Shown here piece by piece: positions 1 through 8,205 of a stretch of 64,000 nt of DNA. Numbering within the stretch: the first letter of the stretch is position 1; each line of letters opens with the position of its first letter. The notes under the pieces are model-generated. The model made no database searches. It was given only the letters and a program-made list of their open reading frames with translations, and had not been told where the DNA came from. The position numbers and the translations under genes were made by a program. The DNA is from DATAJX01 sp036261915 (GTDB lineage: Bacteria > Pseudomonadota > Alphaproteobacteria > UBA2136 > UBA6156), in the NCBI GenBank assembly GCA_036261915.1, contig DATAJX010000006.1, positions 305,169 through 369,168 on the forward strand. Reading direction: 5' to 3'.

Positions 1-48
1 TGAACCGATTATGCAAGCGCCCGCGCCACCGCGCAAGCAACCCTAAGT

Positions 49-552
49 TTAAATGCGCCAGCCGCCGCGCAGGGCCACGTAAATGGTCACCAGCATGGCC
101 GGTATGTTCCAGCCCGCCAGCGAAAGGCCCAGCAGGCTGAAGGTTTCGCGGTCGCACGGCACGATCTGGATGTTCTTCAGGCTGGCCAGCAGGTTGGCCG
201 CATCGGCCAGCGGCTTGGCGCTGCTGCTGGTGCACTGCGCAGGGAACGGCAACCAGCCGTGCTGCGCGGCATACTGCCAGCAGGCAATGGCCAGCCCGCC
301 CAGTGCCGCCGCGGCAATGGCACCCGCCGCCGCCTGCTGCGCGCGCGGGTTTTGAATCAGCAGCCCCAGCGCGGCGAACACCGCCACCGCCATGTGGGCG
401 TAGCGCTGCCACCAGCACATTTCGCACGGCAGAACGCGAAAGCCGTATTGCAGCACAAAGCCGGTGGCGATCAGCGCCAGCATCAGCGCCAACAATCCGG
501 CCAGCCAGTATCTGGGTTGCTCGAAAAGCTGCTTCGGGAAAATGCTAGGCAC
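49..552 (-). CDS. dsbB: Disulfide bond formation protein DsbB
   Basis: The 167-aa inner-membrane protein has four hydrophobic segments and the two periplasmic cysteine pairs of DsbB: a CEMC pair (C43, C46) after the first membrane segment, and C107 with C133 in the second periplasmic loop. In the family these pass electrons from DsbA to quinone, reoxidising DsbA. The first codon is GTG and overlaps the pheT stop by 8 bases, so the two genes are probably translationally coupled. Two DsbA-type thioredoxin-fold proteins are encoded at 28.7-30.2 kb. The assignment rests on the cysteine layout, hydropathy and length. Confidence 0.93.
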   Translation of the reverse strand: MPSIFPKQLFEQPRYWLAGLLALMLALIATGFVLQYGFRVLPCEMCWWQRYAHMAVAVFAALGLLIQNPRAQQAAAGAIAAAALGGLAIACWQYAAQHGWLPFPAQCTSSSAKPLADAANLLASLKNIQIVPCDRETFSLLGLSLAGWNIPAMLVTIYVALRGGWRI

Positions 553-2911
553 GGAGTTGCCCTTCGTGTTTTTGTTGAACCGCCTCCACCGCGGCCTTCA
601 GCACGGCGGTGATGTCGGCCTCGGTAAGGGTGCGCTCGGGCGACTGCAACGTCAGCGCCAGCGCCAGCGATTTTTTGCCGGCCTCGATCTTGTCGCCCTG
701 ATACAGGTCGAAGATGCTCACGTCGCGGATCAGCTCTTTGCTGCTGCCGGCAATGGTGGCGGCCACGGCGGCGGCCGGCGTGGCGGCGGGCAGCACAAAG
801 GCCAGGTCGCGCAGCACCGGCGGGTAGGGCATGGGTTGCCACGTGCCCGCTTTATTCTTCATTTTAAGCAGCGGTTCCAGTTCCAGTTCCAGCACGGCCA
901 CCGGCACCGTTATATCGTAGGCTTTCAAAATGCCCGGGTGCAGTTCGCCAAAGCGCATCAGGCCAAACGGGCCAACGCTGAGCGTGCCGCTGCGGCCGGG
1001 GTGGTAAACGGCACCCGCACCCTTGCCGGTTTGCAGGCTGCCCACCGGCGCATCCAGTTGTTCCAGCAGCGCCACGCCAAGGCCCTTGGCGGCGAATACG
1101 TCGGGCTTGGGCGCGTTGTGTTGCCATTGTTTGGCACCTACGCCGGCCATCAATACAGCCGCGTTCAAACGCTCGCCCCGGGCGGTGAACACCTTGCCCA
1201 CCTCGCCCAGCAGGGGCGTACTTTCGTGGCGGCTCAGGTTGCCCTGCAAGGCTTTCAATAACCCCGGCAGCAGGCTGGGGCGCAGGGTGGTCATGTCGGT
1301 TTCGGCCAGCGGGTTGCTCAGCTGGATGAGGCTTTCGCCTTCGGCAAACTGCCCGGCGGTATCGCGGCCGATAAAGCTGTAGGTGATGATCTCCAGACAC
1401 CCGGCGGCGGCCAGCGCACGGCGCGCCTTGCGGTCGAGTGTGACGGCAGAACCATTGATGGCCACCTGCGCCGGGCTGGCTGGCGGCAGTTGCGGCGGTA
1501 CGTTTTCATACCCCACCACGCGCAAAATTTCTTCCACGATGTCTTCGGGGTTTTCCATGTGCGTGCGGAAGGCGGGCGGCACCACCTTCAGGCTGGCCCC
1601 CGTGCCGGTGGCGCTGAAACCCAAAGCGGTGAGGATTTTTTTCTGCTCGGCGGCGGCAACCTCAAGCCCCACGAATTGCGCAAAGAACGCCGGACTGTAG
1701 GTAATGGCCTTGGGCGCGGGCACGCCTTTGCCGGCGGTGGCCATGGCGCTGGCGTCGGCGCCGGTCCAGTCGGCGATCAATTCGGCGCAGGCCAGTAGCG
1801 CAGCTTGCGTCAGCGCGGGGTCGATGCCGCGCTCAAAGCGCTGGCGCGCGTCGGTCACCAGTTGGTGCGCCTGCCCGGTCAGCGAAATGCTCACGCGGTC
1901 GAACACCGCGGCCTCGAGCAGCACGTCGGTAGTGGCATCGCTCACGGCGGTGGACGTGCCGCCCAGGATGCCGCCAAGCCCCACAATGCCGCTGTCGTCA
2001 GCGATCACCACATCGCCTTTTTGCAATGTCAGTTCGCGGTCGCCGATACCCTCGAATTTTTCGCCGCCATTTGCCTCGCGCGCGGTCAGCGAGCCTTTCA
2101 CCTTGGCGGCATCGTAGGCGTGCAGGGGCTGGCCCAGCGCCAGCATCACGTAGTTGGTGGCATCGACCACCGCATTGCGCGGGCGCAAGCCGCAGGCCAT
2201 CAGGCGGGCCTGCACGTGCGCGGGGCTGGCGGCGTTTTTAACGCTCTTCAGCTGCACAATATTGAACTGCGGGCACCCGGCGGTTTGCGTGGCCACCTTG
2301 ATGCTTACGGCGCCCTTACCCGCCTTGGGCTTCGGCAGCGCCTTCAGCTTGCCCAGGCCCAGCGCGGCCATATCGCGCGCCAGCCCGTGGTGGCTCAGGC
2401 AATCGCCGCGGTTGGGCGTTACGGCCACCTCAAGTACAATGTCGGCGCGGCCGGTGGCCTGCGCAAACGGCGTGCCCGGCTTGGCCTTGGTTTCCAATTC
2501 CATGATGCCCGCGTGGTCGGAACCCAAACCCAGCTCGTCCTCGGCGCAGATCATGCCCCTGCTTTCCACACCGCGGATGCTGCTGTCGGCGATCTTGAAA
2601 TCGCCAGGCAGCACCGCACCCGGCAGCGCCACGGCCACGGTCAGGCCCGCACGGGCGTTGGGCGCGCCGCATACGATCTGGCGGGGGTTCTTTTCGCCCA
2701 CATCGACCATGCACACGCCCAGCCGGTCGGCATTGGGGTGCTGCTCGCGGGAAAGGATGTGGCCGATGACCACGTTGTTGAATGCCTTGCCGCCATCGTG
2801 GATGGCATCGACCTCGTGCCCCAGTTGCACCAGCCCGTCGGCCAGTTGTTGCGGGGTGAGGCCCGCCTTAAGGGTGATGTAATCGGCCAGCCAGTCGAGC
2901 GAAATTTTCAT
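545..2911 (-). CDS. pheT: Phenylalanyl-tRNA synthetase beta subunit
   Basis: 788 aa, the normal length for bacterial PheT. It shows the N-terminal tRNA-binding OB region (about residues 40-150), the B3/B4 and B5 modules in the middle, and a C-terminal anticodon-binding (FDX-ACB) domain ending the protein. With PheS it forms the alpha2-beta2 enzyme that charges tRNA-Phe. Unusually it is not directly behind pheS: a small lipoprotein gene, a structured repeat and a terminator-like hairpin lie between them. It probably therefore has its own promoter or relies on readthrough. The ATG start fits homolog length. Confidence 0.97.
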   Translation of the reverse strand: MKISLDWLADYITLKAGLTPQQLADGLVQLGHEVDAIHDGGKAFNNVVIGHILSREQHPNADRLGVCMVDVGEKNPRQIVCGAPNARAGLTVAVALPGAVLPGDFKIADSSIRGVESRGMICAEDELGLGSDHAGIMELETKAKPGTPFAQATGRADIVLEVAVTPNRGDCLSHHGLARDMAALGLGKLKALPKPKAGKGAVSIKVATQTAGCPQFNIVQLKSVKNAASPAHVQARLMACGLRPRNAVVDATNYVMLALGQPLHAYDAAKVKGSLTAREANGGEKFEGIGDRELTLQKGDVVIADDSGIVGLGGILGGTSTAVSDATTDVLLEAAVFDRVSISLTGQAHQLVTDARQRFERGIDPALTQAALLACAELIADWTGADASAMATAGKGVPAPKAITYSPAFFAQFVGLEVAAAEQKKILTALGFSATGTGASLKVVPPAFRTHMENPEDIVEEILRVVGYENVPPQLPPASPAQVAINGSAVTLDRKARRALAAAGCLEIITYSFIGRDTAGQFAEGESLIQLSNPLAETDMTTLRPSLLPGLLKALQGNLSRHESTPLLGEVGKVFTARGERLNAAVLMAGVGAKQWQHNAPKPDVFAAKGLGVALLEQLDAPVGSLQTGKGAGAVYHPGRSGTLSVGPFGLMRFGELHPGILKAYDITVPVAVLELELEPLLKMKNKAGTWQPMPYPPVLRDLAFVLPAATPAAAVAATIAGSSKELIRDVSIFDLYQGDKIEAGKKSLALALTLQSPERTLTEADITAVLKAAVEAVQQKHEGQLRA

Positions 2912-2944
2912 GAAATGTTTTTAACGCTTTAGGCCGCCCAGGGC

Positions 2945-2974
2945 AATAAAAAGAGGGCCCGAAGGCCCTCTTGA
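2945..2974 (-). terminator. Intrinsic terminator-like hairpin upstream of pheT
   Basis: On the minus strand an inverted repeat AGAGGGCC/GGCCCTCT with a TTCG-type loop is followed by TTTTTATT. It lies about 34 bases upstream of the pheT ATG, so it could end the pheS/lipoprotein transcript or attenuate pheT. Confidence 0.7.
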
Positions 2975-2991
2975 ACGAAGTTCATAATTCG

Positions 2992-3098
2992 CTGCGCCGG
3001 AGGGATTTTTTGTTTTTTCCGAAGCCCGAGGACCGCAGTGCACACTTTAGTGCATGAGGACCGGAGGGCTAGGAAAAACGAAAAAGCACCTGGCGCAG
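2992..3098 (-). repeat. Structured palindromic element family 1, copy 1
   Basis: An outer stem CTGCGCC/GGCGCAG and an A/T-rich stem enclose the conserved core (CCGAAGCCCGAGGACCGCAG on the left, a central GTGCAC/GTGCAT hairpin, GGCTAGG on the right). This is the most diverged of five copies. It starts 5 bases after the stop codon of the small lipoprotein gene. Confidence 0.85.
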
Positions 3099-3103
3099 TA
3101 GAA

Positions 3104-3259
3104 TTACTTGGCTTGTTGGATGCCGGTACCGCAGTCGACACCCTTGTCCCAGCAGCTGCTGTGGCTGGGCTCAACCGGGTCCGGTTGAACGCATTGGCTG
3201 GTGCTGGCGCAGGCGCCCAGCAGAAGGGCGGCGGTAGCGGCGGTGAACAGAATCTTCAT
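3104..3259 (-). CDS. Small lipoprotein (51 aa)
   Basis: A 51-aa protein with a type II signal peptide: basic start, hydrophobic stretch and lipobox LGAC with the lipidated cysteine at position 17. The mature part is about 35 aa, polar, and has three more cysteines. The ATG at 3259 is chosen because GAGGAAAAG lies just upstream; the longer open frame would run into pheS. It lies 25 bases after pheS in the same direction and is probably cotranscribed. I do not recognise a family, and the function is unknown. Confidence 0.75.
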   Translation of the reverse strand: MKILFTAATAALLLGACASTSQCVQPDPVEPSHSSCWDKGVDCGTGIQQAK

Positions 3260-3284
3260 GTGCTTTTCCTCTTGTTTGTTGGTT

Positions 3285-4325
3285 TTAGGCTGCGGCCACC
3301 GGGCTTTGGCCGAAGTGCCGGACAAAGGCCCCATGGCTTTCAAAGAACAGCCTAAGGTCGCCGATACCATACTTGAGCATAGCGAGACGTTCAACCCCCG
3401 CCCCGAAGGCAAAGCCCTGCCACTCGTCGATTTTCAACCCACCCACCGCCAGCACATTGCGATGAACCATGCCGCAGCCCAAAATTTCAAGCCAGCCGCT
3501 ATGTTTGCACACGCGGCAACCGTTGCCTTTGCAAAACAGGCATTGCATGTCCATTTCGGCGCTGGGCTCGGTGAACGGAAAATAATGAGGCCGGAAGCGG
3601 GTTTTGAGGCTCTGGCCAAAAAAACCGCGAATGAACTCGTCGAGCACCGCGCGCATGTTGGCAAAGGTGACGCCCTTATCGACCATCATGCCTTCCACCT
3701 GGTGGAACTGCGGGGTGTGGGTAATGTCGTAATCGCGGCGGTACACACGGCCGATGCCCATCACGCGGAAAGGCGGCTCGGCGGTTTCCAGCGTGCGGAT
3801 CTGCACGTTGCTGGTTTGGGTGCGCAGTACGTATTTTTGCTCGTCTTCCTTGAATTTATTCAGGTAGAACGTGTCCTGGTCCTGCCGCGCCGGGTGGTGC
3901 GGCGGCAAATTCAGTTTGGTGAAATTATATTCATCGCTTTCCACTTCCGGCCCGTAAGCGTGCACAAAACCCAAACGCTTCAGGCTGTCGGCAATTTCTT
4001 CCATGGCGGCGGTGATGGGGTGGATCTTGCCCGCCGGAACCACCAGACCGGGCAATGTCACGTCCACCGCATCCGCATTCAATTTTTGCAAAAGCTCGGC
4101 GTTTTCCAACAGGTTTTTGCGCTCGGCCCATGCGGCTTCAACCGCGGTCTTCAGTTTATGCAGTTCCTGCCCGCGCGTTTTACGCTCGTCGGGCGAAAGT
4201 TTGCCCAGTTCGCGCAGTTGCAGCGTGAGGCTGCCGTTCTGGCCCAGGTACTTCACGCGCACATCGTCAAGCGCGCGCAGGTCGGGCGCGGCGGCAATGG
4301 CATTCAATACAGCTTGCAAATCCAT
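3285..4325 (-). CDS. pheS: Phenylalanyl-tRNA synthetase alpha subunit
   Basis: 346 aa, typical PheS. The N-terminal coiled coil (residues 1-90) is followed by the class II catalytic core. Motif 2 contains FRVMGIGRVYRRD, and motif 3 near the C terminus contains GAGVERLAMLKYGI. It catalyses aminoacylation of tRNA-Phe together with PheT. It follows rplT across an intrinsic terminator-like hairpin, the usual rpmI-rplT-pheS order, but pheT is displaced downstream by a lipoprotein gene and a repeat element. Confidence 0.97.
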   Translation of the reverse strand: MDLQAVLNAIAAAPDLRALDDVRVKYLGQNGSLTLQLRELGKLSPDERKTRGQELHKLKTAVEAAWAERKNLLENAELLQKLNADAVDVTLPGLVVPAGKIHPITAAMEEIADSLKRLGFVHAYGPEVESDEYNFTKLNLPPHHPARQDQDTFYLNKFKEDEQKYVLRTQTSNVQIRTLETAEPPFRVMGIGRVYRRDYDITHTPQFHQVEGMMVDKGVTFANMRAVLDEFIRGFFGQSLKTRFRPHYFPFTEPSAEMDMQCLFCKGNGCRVCKHSGWLEILGCGMVHRNVLAVGGLKIDEWQGFAFGAGVERLAMLKYGIGDLRLFFESHGAFVRHFGQSPVAAA

Positions 4326-4360
4326 GTTGCCTTTGTGACTTAAGCCCCTGCCAACGTCAA

Positions 4361-4388
4361 GAAAAGCCGCCCAACAGGGCGGCTTTTC
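4361..4388 (-). terminator. Hairpin between rplT and pheS
   Basis: GAAAAGCCGCCC-AACA-GGGCGGCTTTTC is a perfect GC-rich hairpin flanked by A and T runs, usable in both directions. It lies directly behind rplT and would separate the ribosomal genes from pheS or attenuate pheS. Confidence 0.8.
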
Positions 4389-4403
4389 AAACGAAACGAC
4401 TAA

Positions 4404-4763
4404 CTACTTACCAAGAGCCTTCTTGGCTTGGTCGACAATGCTCTTGAAGGTAGCGTTGTCGCTGCTGGCCATGTCGGCCAGAATCTTGCGGTCAACCATC
4501 ACGTTGGCCTTCTTCAGGCCGTTCATGAACACGCTGTAGCTCAGGCCCAGCTCACGCACGGCGGCGTTGATGCGCTGGATCCACAAACCGCGGAAGTCGC
4601 GCTTTTTGTTGCGACGGTCGCGGTACTGGTAGCGCAGCGCCTTTTCGACCTTCTCGATGGCGATGCGGTAGTTGGTATTGGCGCGGCCGCGATAGCCCTT
4701 GGCCATCGCGAGGATTTTTTTGTGACGGCGGCGGTTGCCGGGGCCGTTGGATGCGCGGGTCAT
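4404..4763 (-). CDS. rplT: 50S ribosomal protein L20
   Basis: 119 aa, basic, the usual length. The sequence carries the L20 hallmarks: the N-terminal KKILAMAKGYRGRA region, the central RDRRNKKRDFRGLWIQRI block and the C-terminal RNA-binding domain. L20 binds 23S rRNA early in 50S assembly and in many bacteria also autoregulates this operon. It follows rpmI by two bases, with GGAGG upstream of the ATG. infC, the usual first gene of the operon, is not in this window. Confidence 0.98.
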   Translation of the reverse strand: MTRASNGPGNRRRHKKILAMAKGYRGRANTNYRIAIEKVEKALRYQYRDRRNKKRDFRGLWIQRINAAVRELGLSYSVFMNGLKKANVMVDRKILADMASSDNATFKSIVDQAKKALGK

Positions 4764-4765
4764 GG

Positions 4766-5110
4766 TTAGGCCTCCTTCTTGGCGGTTTTAGTTGCAGGCG
4801 CCTTCTTGGCGGCCTTTTCGGCCTTCACAGCACCAACGGCGGCCTTGGCGGCCTTGCTCAGGCGCATAATGGCCTTTTTGAGGGCCTGGCTGCGCTTGCG
4901 CTTGGCGCCCAATGCCGGCACCAGGCGGTTGGCCTGTTCGTAGTTCGATTCATGAATAAGGGTGGTACCCGTTTGCAAACGTGCCTTTTGGCCGCGCTTG
5001 GCCAAAAAGTGGCCGTGCGAACCCTTGGAGCGACGGATTTGGCCTTTTGCGGTGCTCTTCCAGAAGCGCTTTGCCGCGGCCTTGCGGGTTTTAAGCTTGA
5101 AACCTGCCAT
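4766..5110 (-). CDS. rpmI: 50S ribosomal protein L35 with long C-terminal tail
   Basis: The first 45 residues are a clear L35 core (FKLKTRKAAAKRF ... KGQIRRSKGSHGHFLAKR). The protein is 114 aa against about 65 for the family. The extra half is a basic Ala/Lys-rich tail ending in repeats of AKKAPATKTAKK type. A similar Ala/Lys tail is present on S1 in this window. The start has GAGGTC upstream. The tail is probably disordered and RNA-binding, which is inference. Confidence 0.93.
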   Translation of the reverse strand: MAGFKLKTRKAAAKRFWKSTAKGQIRRSKGSHGHFLAKRGQKARLQTGTTLIHESNYEQANRLVPALGAKRKRSQALKKAIMRLSKAAKAAVGAVKAEKAAKKAPATKTAKKEA

Positions 5111-5342
5111 AATAGACCTCTACTGCCCCCAAAAAGGGGCTACTGATTCAACCTCCGTTAGGCGTTTTTGGCCAAAATTCGCCAAAAAACTTGCCCGGCC
5201 CACGCAGGTGCTGCGCGGGTATAGGGGTTGCCCAAAAAGCTGTCAAGGCCTTGAAGTACACAATGTTAAGGGGCATATGTGGGGGGTTATATCGTAAAAA
5301 ACCGCGTACCGAATCATCACGCTTACCTTTTGGGGACAACTA
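5111..5342. other. rpmI upstream region, no gene seen
   Basis: About 230 bases between the divergent rpmI and a small plus-strand gene. It contains an imperfect inverted repeat around GGCGTTTTTGGCC/GGCCAAAATTCGCC and a CCCGGCC...CGCGGGT stretch, which may form the rpmI leader. No open frame of interest. Promoters for both directions are expected here but I cannot pin them. Confidence 0.4.
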
Positions 5343-5585
5343 ATGAAAAAACAAGGCTCGCCGCCATTCACCGACAAAGCCAAACAAGAAATGGCAGAGC
5401 TGATCAACCTGTGCACCGATACGGTTGCCACATGCAAGGAAGGGCCGTGCCTGGCCATGCACTACAAAATGACCAACCTGACCCCTTTAAGCCCCAAGCG
5501 CTTTCAGGAACTGGCCCGGCAGGTCATTGCGGAGCGCCCGCCCATGCTCACCCGCAAAACCCTCGTTCAAACGGCCACAGCCTAG
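5343..5585 (+). CDS. Small hypothetical protein (80 aa)
   Basis: An 80-aa soluble, lysine-rich protein with two cysteines (in TVATCKEGPC). It has no signal peptide or membrane segment. A GGGGACAA stretch lies before the ATG, and the frame ends just before the accD terminator hairpin, which could end this transcript too. I do not recognise a family. It is isolated between divergent rpmI and convergent accD. Coding is supported by the open frame, the start context and the lack of a competing minus-strand gene. Confidence 0.55.
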   Translation: MKKQGSPPFTDKAKQEMAELINLCTDTVATCKEGPCLAMHYKMTNLTPLSPKRFQELARQVIAERPPMLTRKTLVQTATA

Positions 5586-5604
5586 CTGTCGCCGAACCTC
5601 GAAC

Positions 5605-5635
5605 AAAACCCTTACCGGGCTCCGGTAAGGGTTTT
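5605..5635. terminator. Bidirectional terminator overlapping the accD stop
   Basis: AAAACCCTTACC-GGGCTCC-GGTAAGGGTTTT is a perfect 12-bp stem flanked by A and T runs. The last codons and stop of accD form one arm, so a single sequence encodes the protein end and terminates both converging genes. Confidence 0.8.
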
Positions 5636-6457
5636 CACTATTTTGGCAATGGTCTCGCGTTGCGCGGCGCGCGGCGTCACGGCGTCGATCATGCCGTGCT
5701 CAAGCAGGTATTCGGCGGTCTGGAACCCTTCGGGCAGCTGCTGGCCGATGGTCTGCTGGATGACGCGCGGCCCGGCAAAGCCGATCAGCGCGCCCGGCTC
5801 GGCCAGCATCACGTCGCCTTCCATGGCAAAGCTGGCGGTCACGCCGCCGGTGGTGGGGTTGGTCAGCAGCACAAGGTAGGGCAACCCGGCGGCCTTCAGT
5901 TCTACAATGGCCGCCGTGGTGCGCACCATCTGCATCAGGCTCAGGGCGCCCTCCTGCATGCGGGCGCCGCCGCTGGCGCTAATGACCAGCAACGGCAGCT
6001 TGTCCTTCAGCGCCTGCTGGGCGGCCAGCACAATGGCCTGCCCCACGGCGCGGCCCATGCTGCCGGCCATGAAGTCGAAATCCATCGCGCCCACCACAAG
6101 CTTGTGGCCCTCAATGGCGCCTTTCACCACGCGCCCGCCTTCGGGCTGGCCGGTGGTTTTGCGCGCGTCCTTCAGGCGGTCGGCGTATTTTTTCTTGTCG
6201 CGGAACTTCAGCGGGTCGTCGGCCAGCACCGGCTGTTCCAGCGTTTTGAAGCCGGGGTCCAGCAGGTTCTCCAGCCGCTCGGTCAGGCCCATTTTCAGGT
6301 GGTAGCCGCAGTGCGGGCACACATATTGGGTTTTGGGTAGGTCGCTGTCGTAGATCAGCTCGGCGCAACCGGGGCACTTTTCCCATACCGCCGCGGCCAC
6401 GCCCTTTTTGGTGCGGGTGGAGATACGCGGGCGTACAACGTCGGTCAGCCAGTTCAT
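5612..6457 (-). CDS. accD: Acetyl-CoA carboxylase carboxyltransferase beta subunit
   Basis: 281 aa from the chosen start. The N-terminal four-cysteine zinc ribbon (C28, C31, C47, C50) and the following crotonase-fold carboxyltransferase domain are the AccD pattern. With AccA it moves the carboxyl group from biotin to acetyl-CoA to make malonyl-CoA. A 23-residue longer frame reaches upstream, but it has no ribosome site and would run into the ppa promoter. The MNWLTD start with AAGGCG upstream matches family length and is preferred. Confidence 0.96.
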   Translation of the reverse strand: MNWLTDVVRPRISTRTKKGVAAAVWEKCPGCAELIYDSDLPKTQYVCPHCGYHLKMGLTERLENLLDPGFKTLEQPVLADDPLKFRDKKKYADRLKDARKTTGQPEGGRVVKGAIEGHKLVVGAMDFDFMAGSMGRAVGQAIVLAAQQALKDKLPLLVISASGGARMQEGALSLMQMVRTTAAIVELKAAGLPYLVLLTNPTTGGVTASFAMEGDVMLAEPGALIGFAGPRVIQQTIGQQLPEGFQTAEYLLEHGMIDAVTPRAAQRETIAKIVKTLTGAR

Positions 6458-6539
6458 TGGCGCCTTATTACCCCAAACCGGGGCTTCTTGCCAGCGTGGT
6501 GCCCATTCGTTAGGGTGCGCCATCAATCAAGGAGAACAC

Positions 6540-7064
6540 ATGAGCCTCAAAGACCTGCCCGCCGGCAAAGAGCCGCCGCACGACATTTACGTGGTTGTCG
6601 AAAACCCCCGCCACGTCGCGCACATCAAGTACGAGGTCGACAAGGATACCGGCCTGCTGTTCGTTGACCGCTTTGCCCCCATGCCCATGGTCTTCCCGGC
6701 GCACTACGGCTTCATCAACCACACGCTGGGCGGCGACGGCGACCCGGTCGACGCCTTTGTTTACACCGACATCCCCGTGGCGCCCGGCAGCATCATCCGC
6801 GCCCGCCCGGTGGGCGTACTGCACACCACCGATGAAAGCGGCGAAGACGCCAAGCTGGTGTGCGTGCCGCACAAAAAGCTCGACCCCCGTTTCGAGAAGG
6901 TGAAGAACTACACCGACCTGCCCGACCTGTTCATCAAGCAGCTCGAGCAATTCTACGCCAACTACAAAAACCTCGAAGAGGGCAAGTGGGTGAAGGTGGC
7001 CGGCTGGGGCGACGCCAAGGAGGCCGAAGCCATCATCGAAAAAGGCATCAAGGCCGCCAAGTAA
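6540..7064 (+). CDS. ppa: Inorganic pyrophosphatase
   Basis: 174 aa, a family I soluble pyrophosphatase. The signature DGDPVD at residues 66-71 holds the metal-binding aspartates. It hydrolyses pyrophosphate from biosynthetic reactions in the cytoplasm. The ATG at 6540 is preceded by AAGGAGAA; the longer frame upstream is antisense to the accD start and has no support. It is divergent from accD and convergent with a small secreted protein gene, sharing a terminator with the latter. Confidence 0.97.
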   Translation: MSLKDLPAGKEPPHDIYVVVENPRHVAHIKYEVDKDTGLLFVDRFAPMPMVFPAHYGFINHTLGGDGDPVDAFVYTDIPVAPGSIIRARPVGVLHTTDESGEDAKLVCVPHKKLDPRFEKVKNYTDLPDLFIKQLEQFYANYKNLEEGKWVKVAGWGDAKEAEAIIEKGIKAAK

Positions 7065-7074
7065 CCGGCCTTTT

Positions 7075-7101
7075 AAAAAAGCCCCTGCGGGGGGCTTTTT
7101 T
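7075..7101. terminator. Shared terminator of ppa and the converging gene
   Basis: AAAAAAGCCCCTGCGGGGGGCTTTTTT: a GC stem with A and T tracts on both sides, just after ppa and touching the stop codon of the converging gene. Confidence 0.85.
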
Positions 7102-7651
7102 ATTTCTGTTGGGGCTTCATGATGCCCGCGCACGCGGTCTTGGTGATGGTGTAGGCCTGCTGGATCTCGGCCACCCCGGCGCCATTGAACGGCATGTCGT
7201 CGATCGCGCCCTGCAGGCCCTTCAGGTTGGGCGGCACGCCATTGGCGGCATAGGGCTCGGCCACCGCGGCAAAGCTGGCGATGCGCATGAACACCTTGCT
7301 CGGCTTGGCGTCGTACGCCACCAGCGCCAGCTGCGAAATGATGCGCAGCCCCGCCACGCACTGGCCGGGCGCGGCCATGCCCGGCGTCATCACCGTGGGG
7401 CTGGTTTGCGTGGCACTGACAACGGCACTGGCGCTGATTTTTTTAAACCCCGCCATGCTATCGGTCACCACCACAGGCTCGGGCGCGGCGCGCACGATGC
7501 TGGGTGTCACGCCCACCGCGGCGGGCATGCTGGTGATGTGCGTGGGGGTGACGATGGCGGGGTCGAGCACCTGGGCGCGCGGCTGCATGTGCACACCGGC
7601 CTGCGCGGCCAGCGGCAGCAAAACCAGAACGGCGGGCAGGTAAAAACGCAT
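7100..7651 (-). CDS. Secreted hypothetical protein (183 aa)
   Basis: A clear Sec signal peptide (MRFYLPAVLVLLPLAAQA) is followed by about 165 residues, rich in Ala, Val and Pro, with two cysteines in the second half. No membrane segment follows the signal, so it is probably periplasmic. No family was recognised. It lies downstream of ihfB across a family 1 structured element, in the same direction. Function unknown. Confidence 0.7.
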   Translation of the reverse strand: MRFYLPAVLVLLPLAAQAGVHMQPRAQVLDPAIVTPTHITSMPAAVGVTPSIVRAAPEPVVVTDSMAGFKKISASAVVSATQTSPTVMTPGMAAPGQCVAGLRIISQLALVAYDAKPSKVFMRIASFAAVAEPYAANGVPPNLKGLQGAIDDMPFNGAGVAEIQQAYTITKTACAGIMKPQQK

Positions 7652-7717
7652 GCTCCTGTATAAAACAAAGCGGGGGATTTGACTCCCCCGCTGCTTAGTA
7701 ATTGGGTTGGTAAAGGG

Positions 7718-7832
7718 CGCATCCGCGTGGATGAGAAAGTTGTTTTCTCCGATGGCCGAGTATCGCAGCGTACACCTTTAGTACGTGAGAAGCGCAGGAC
7801 GAGGAAAAATAACTTTATCGCCGCGCGGTGCG
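7718..7832 (-). repeat. Structured palindromic element family 1, copy 2
   Basis: Outer arms CGCATCCGCG / CGCGCGGTGCG and inner AAAGTTGTTTTC / AAAAATAACTTT enclose the core CCGATGGCCGAGTATCGCAG, the hairpin GCGTAC/GTACGT and GAGAAGCGCAGGACGAGG. It begins 9 bases after the ihfB stop codon. Confidence 0.92.
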
Positions 7833-7840
7833 GCCGCCGC

Positions 7841-8122
7841 TTAGCGACTGTTGACGCGCTGCTTCAGTTCCTTGCCGCACTTGAAGTAAGGCACGCGCTT
7901 GGCGGGCACGCTGACGGTGGCGCCGGTGCGCGGGTTGCGGCCCTTGCGCGCCTGGCGGGCACGCACGCTGAAGGCGCCGAAGCCGCGCAGCTCGACGCGG
8001 CCGCCGTCGGCCAGGGTGCCGATCACTTCTTCGAATACGGTGGTGACGACCTTTTCAAGGTCGTGCTGGTGCAGGTGAACATACTTGCTGCTCAGGCGGT
8101 TAATCAGTTCGCTTTTGGTCAT
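7841..8122 (-). CDS. ihfB: Integration host factor beta subunit
   Basis: 93 aa, HU/IHF fold. The DNA-arm signature GFGAFSVRARQARKGRNPRTG-type block is present, and the start MTKSELINRLS is the IHF-beta type. With IHF-alpha it bends DNA at specific sites and acts in replication, recombination and transcription. AAGGAGTGG precedes the ATG. It is downstream of rpsA and sppA, a variation on the widespread cmk-rpsA-ihfB order. A family 1 element follows directly. Confidence 0.93.
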   Translation of the reverse strand: MTKSELINRLSSKYVHLHQHDLEKVVTTVFEEVIGTLADGGRVELRGFGAFSVRARQARKGRNPRTGATVSVPAKRVPYFKCGKELKQRVNSR

Positions 8123-8205
8123 GTTCCCACTCCTTGAATTTCTCCGGCACCCTGCCCCAAAAAAGCGGCTAAAGCAATATTATATATAGCTTATATCGGG
8201 TTAAT

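Noticed and set aside
6458..6526. Longer accD start
   Set aside because: The extra 23 codons have no ribosome site and cover the ppa promoter region; family length fits the later ATG.
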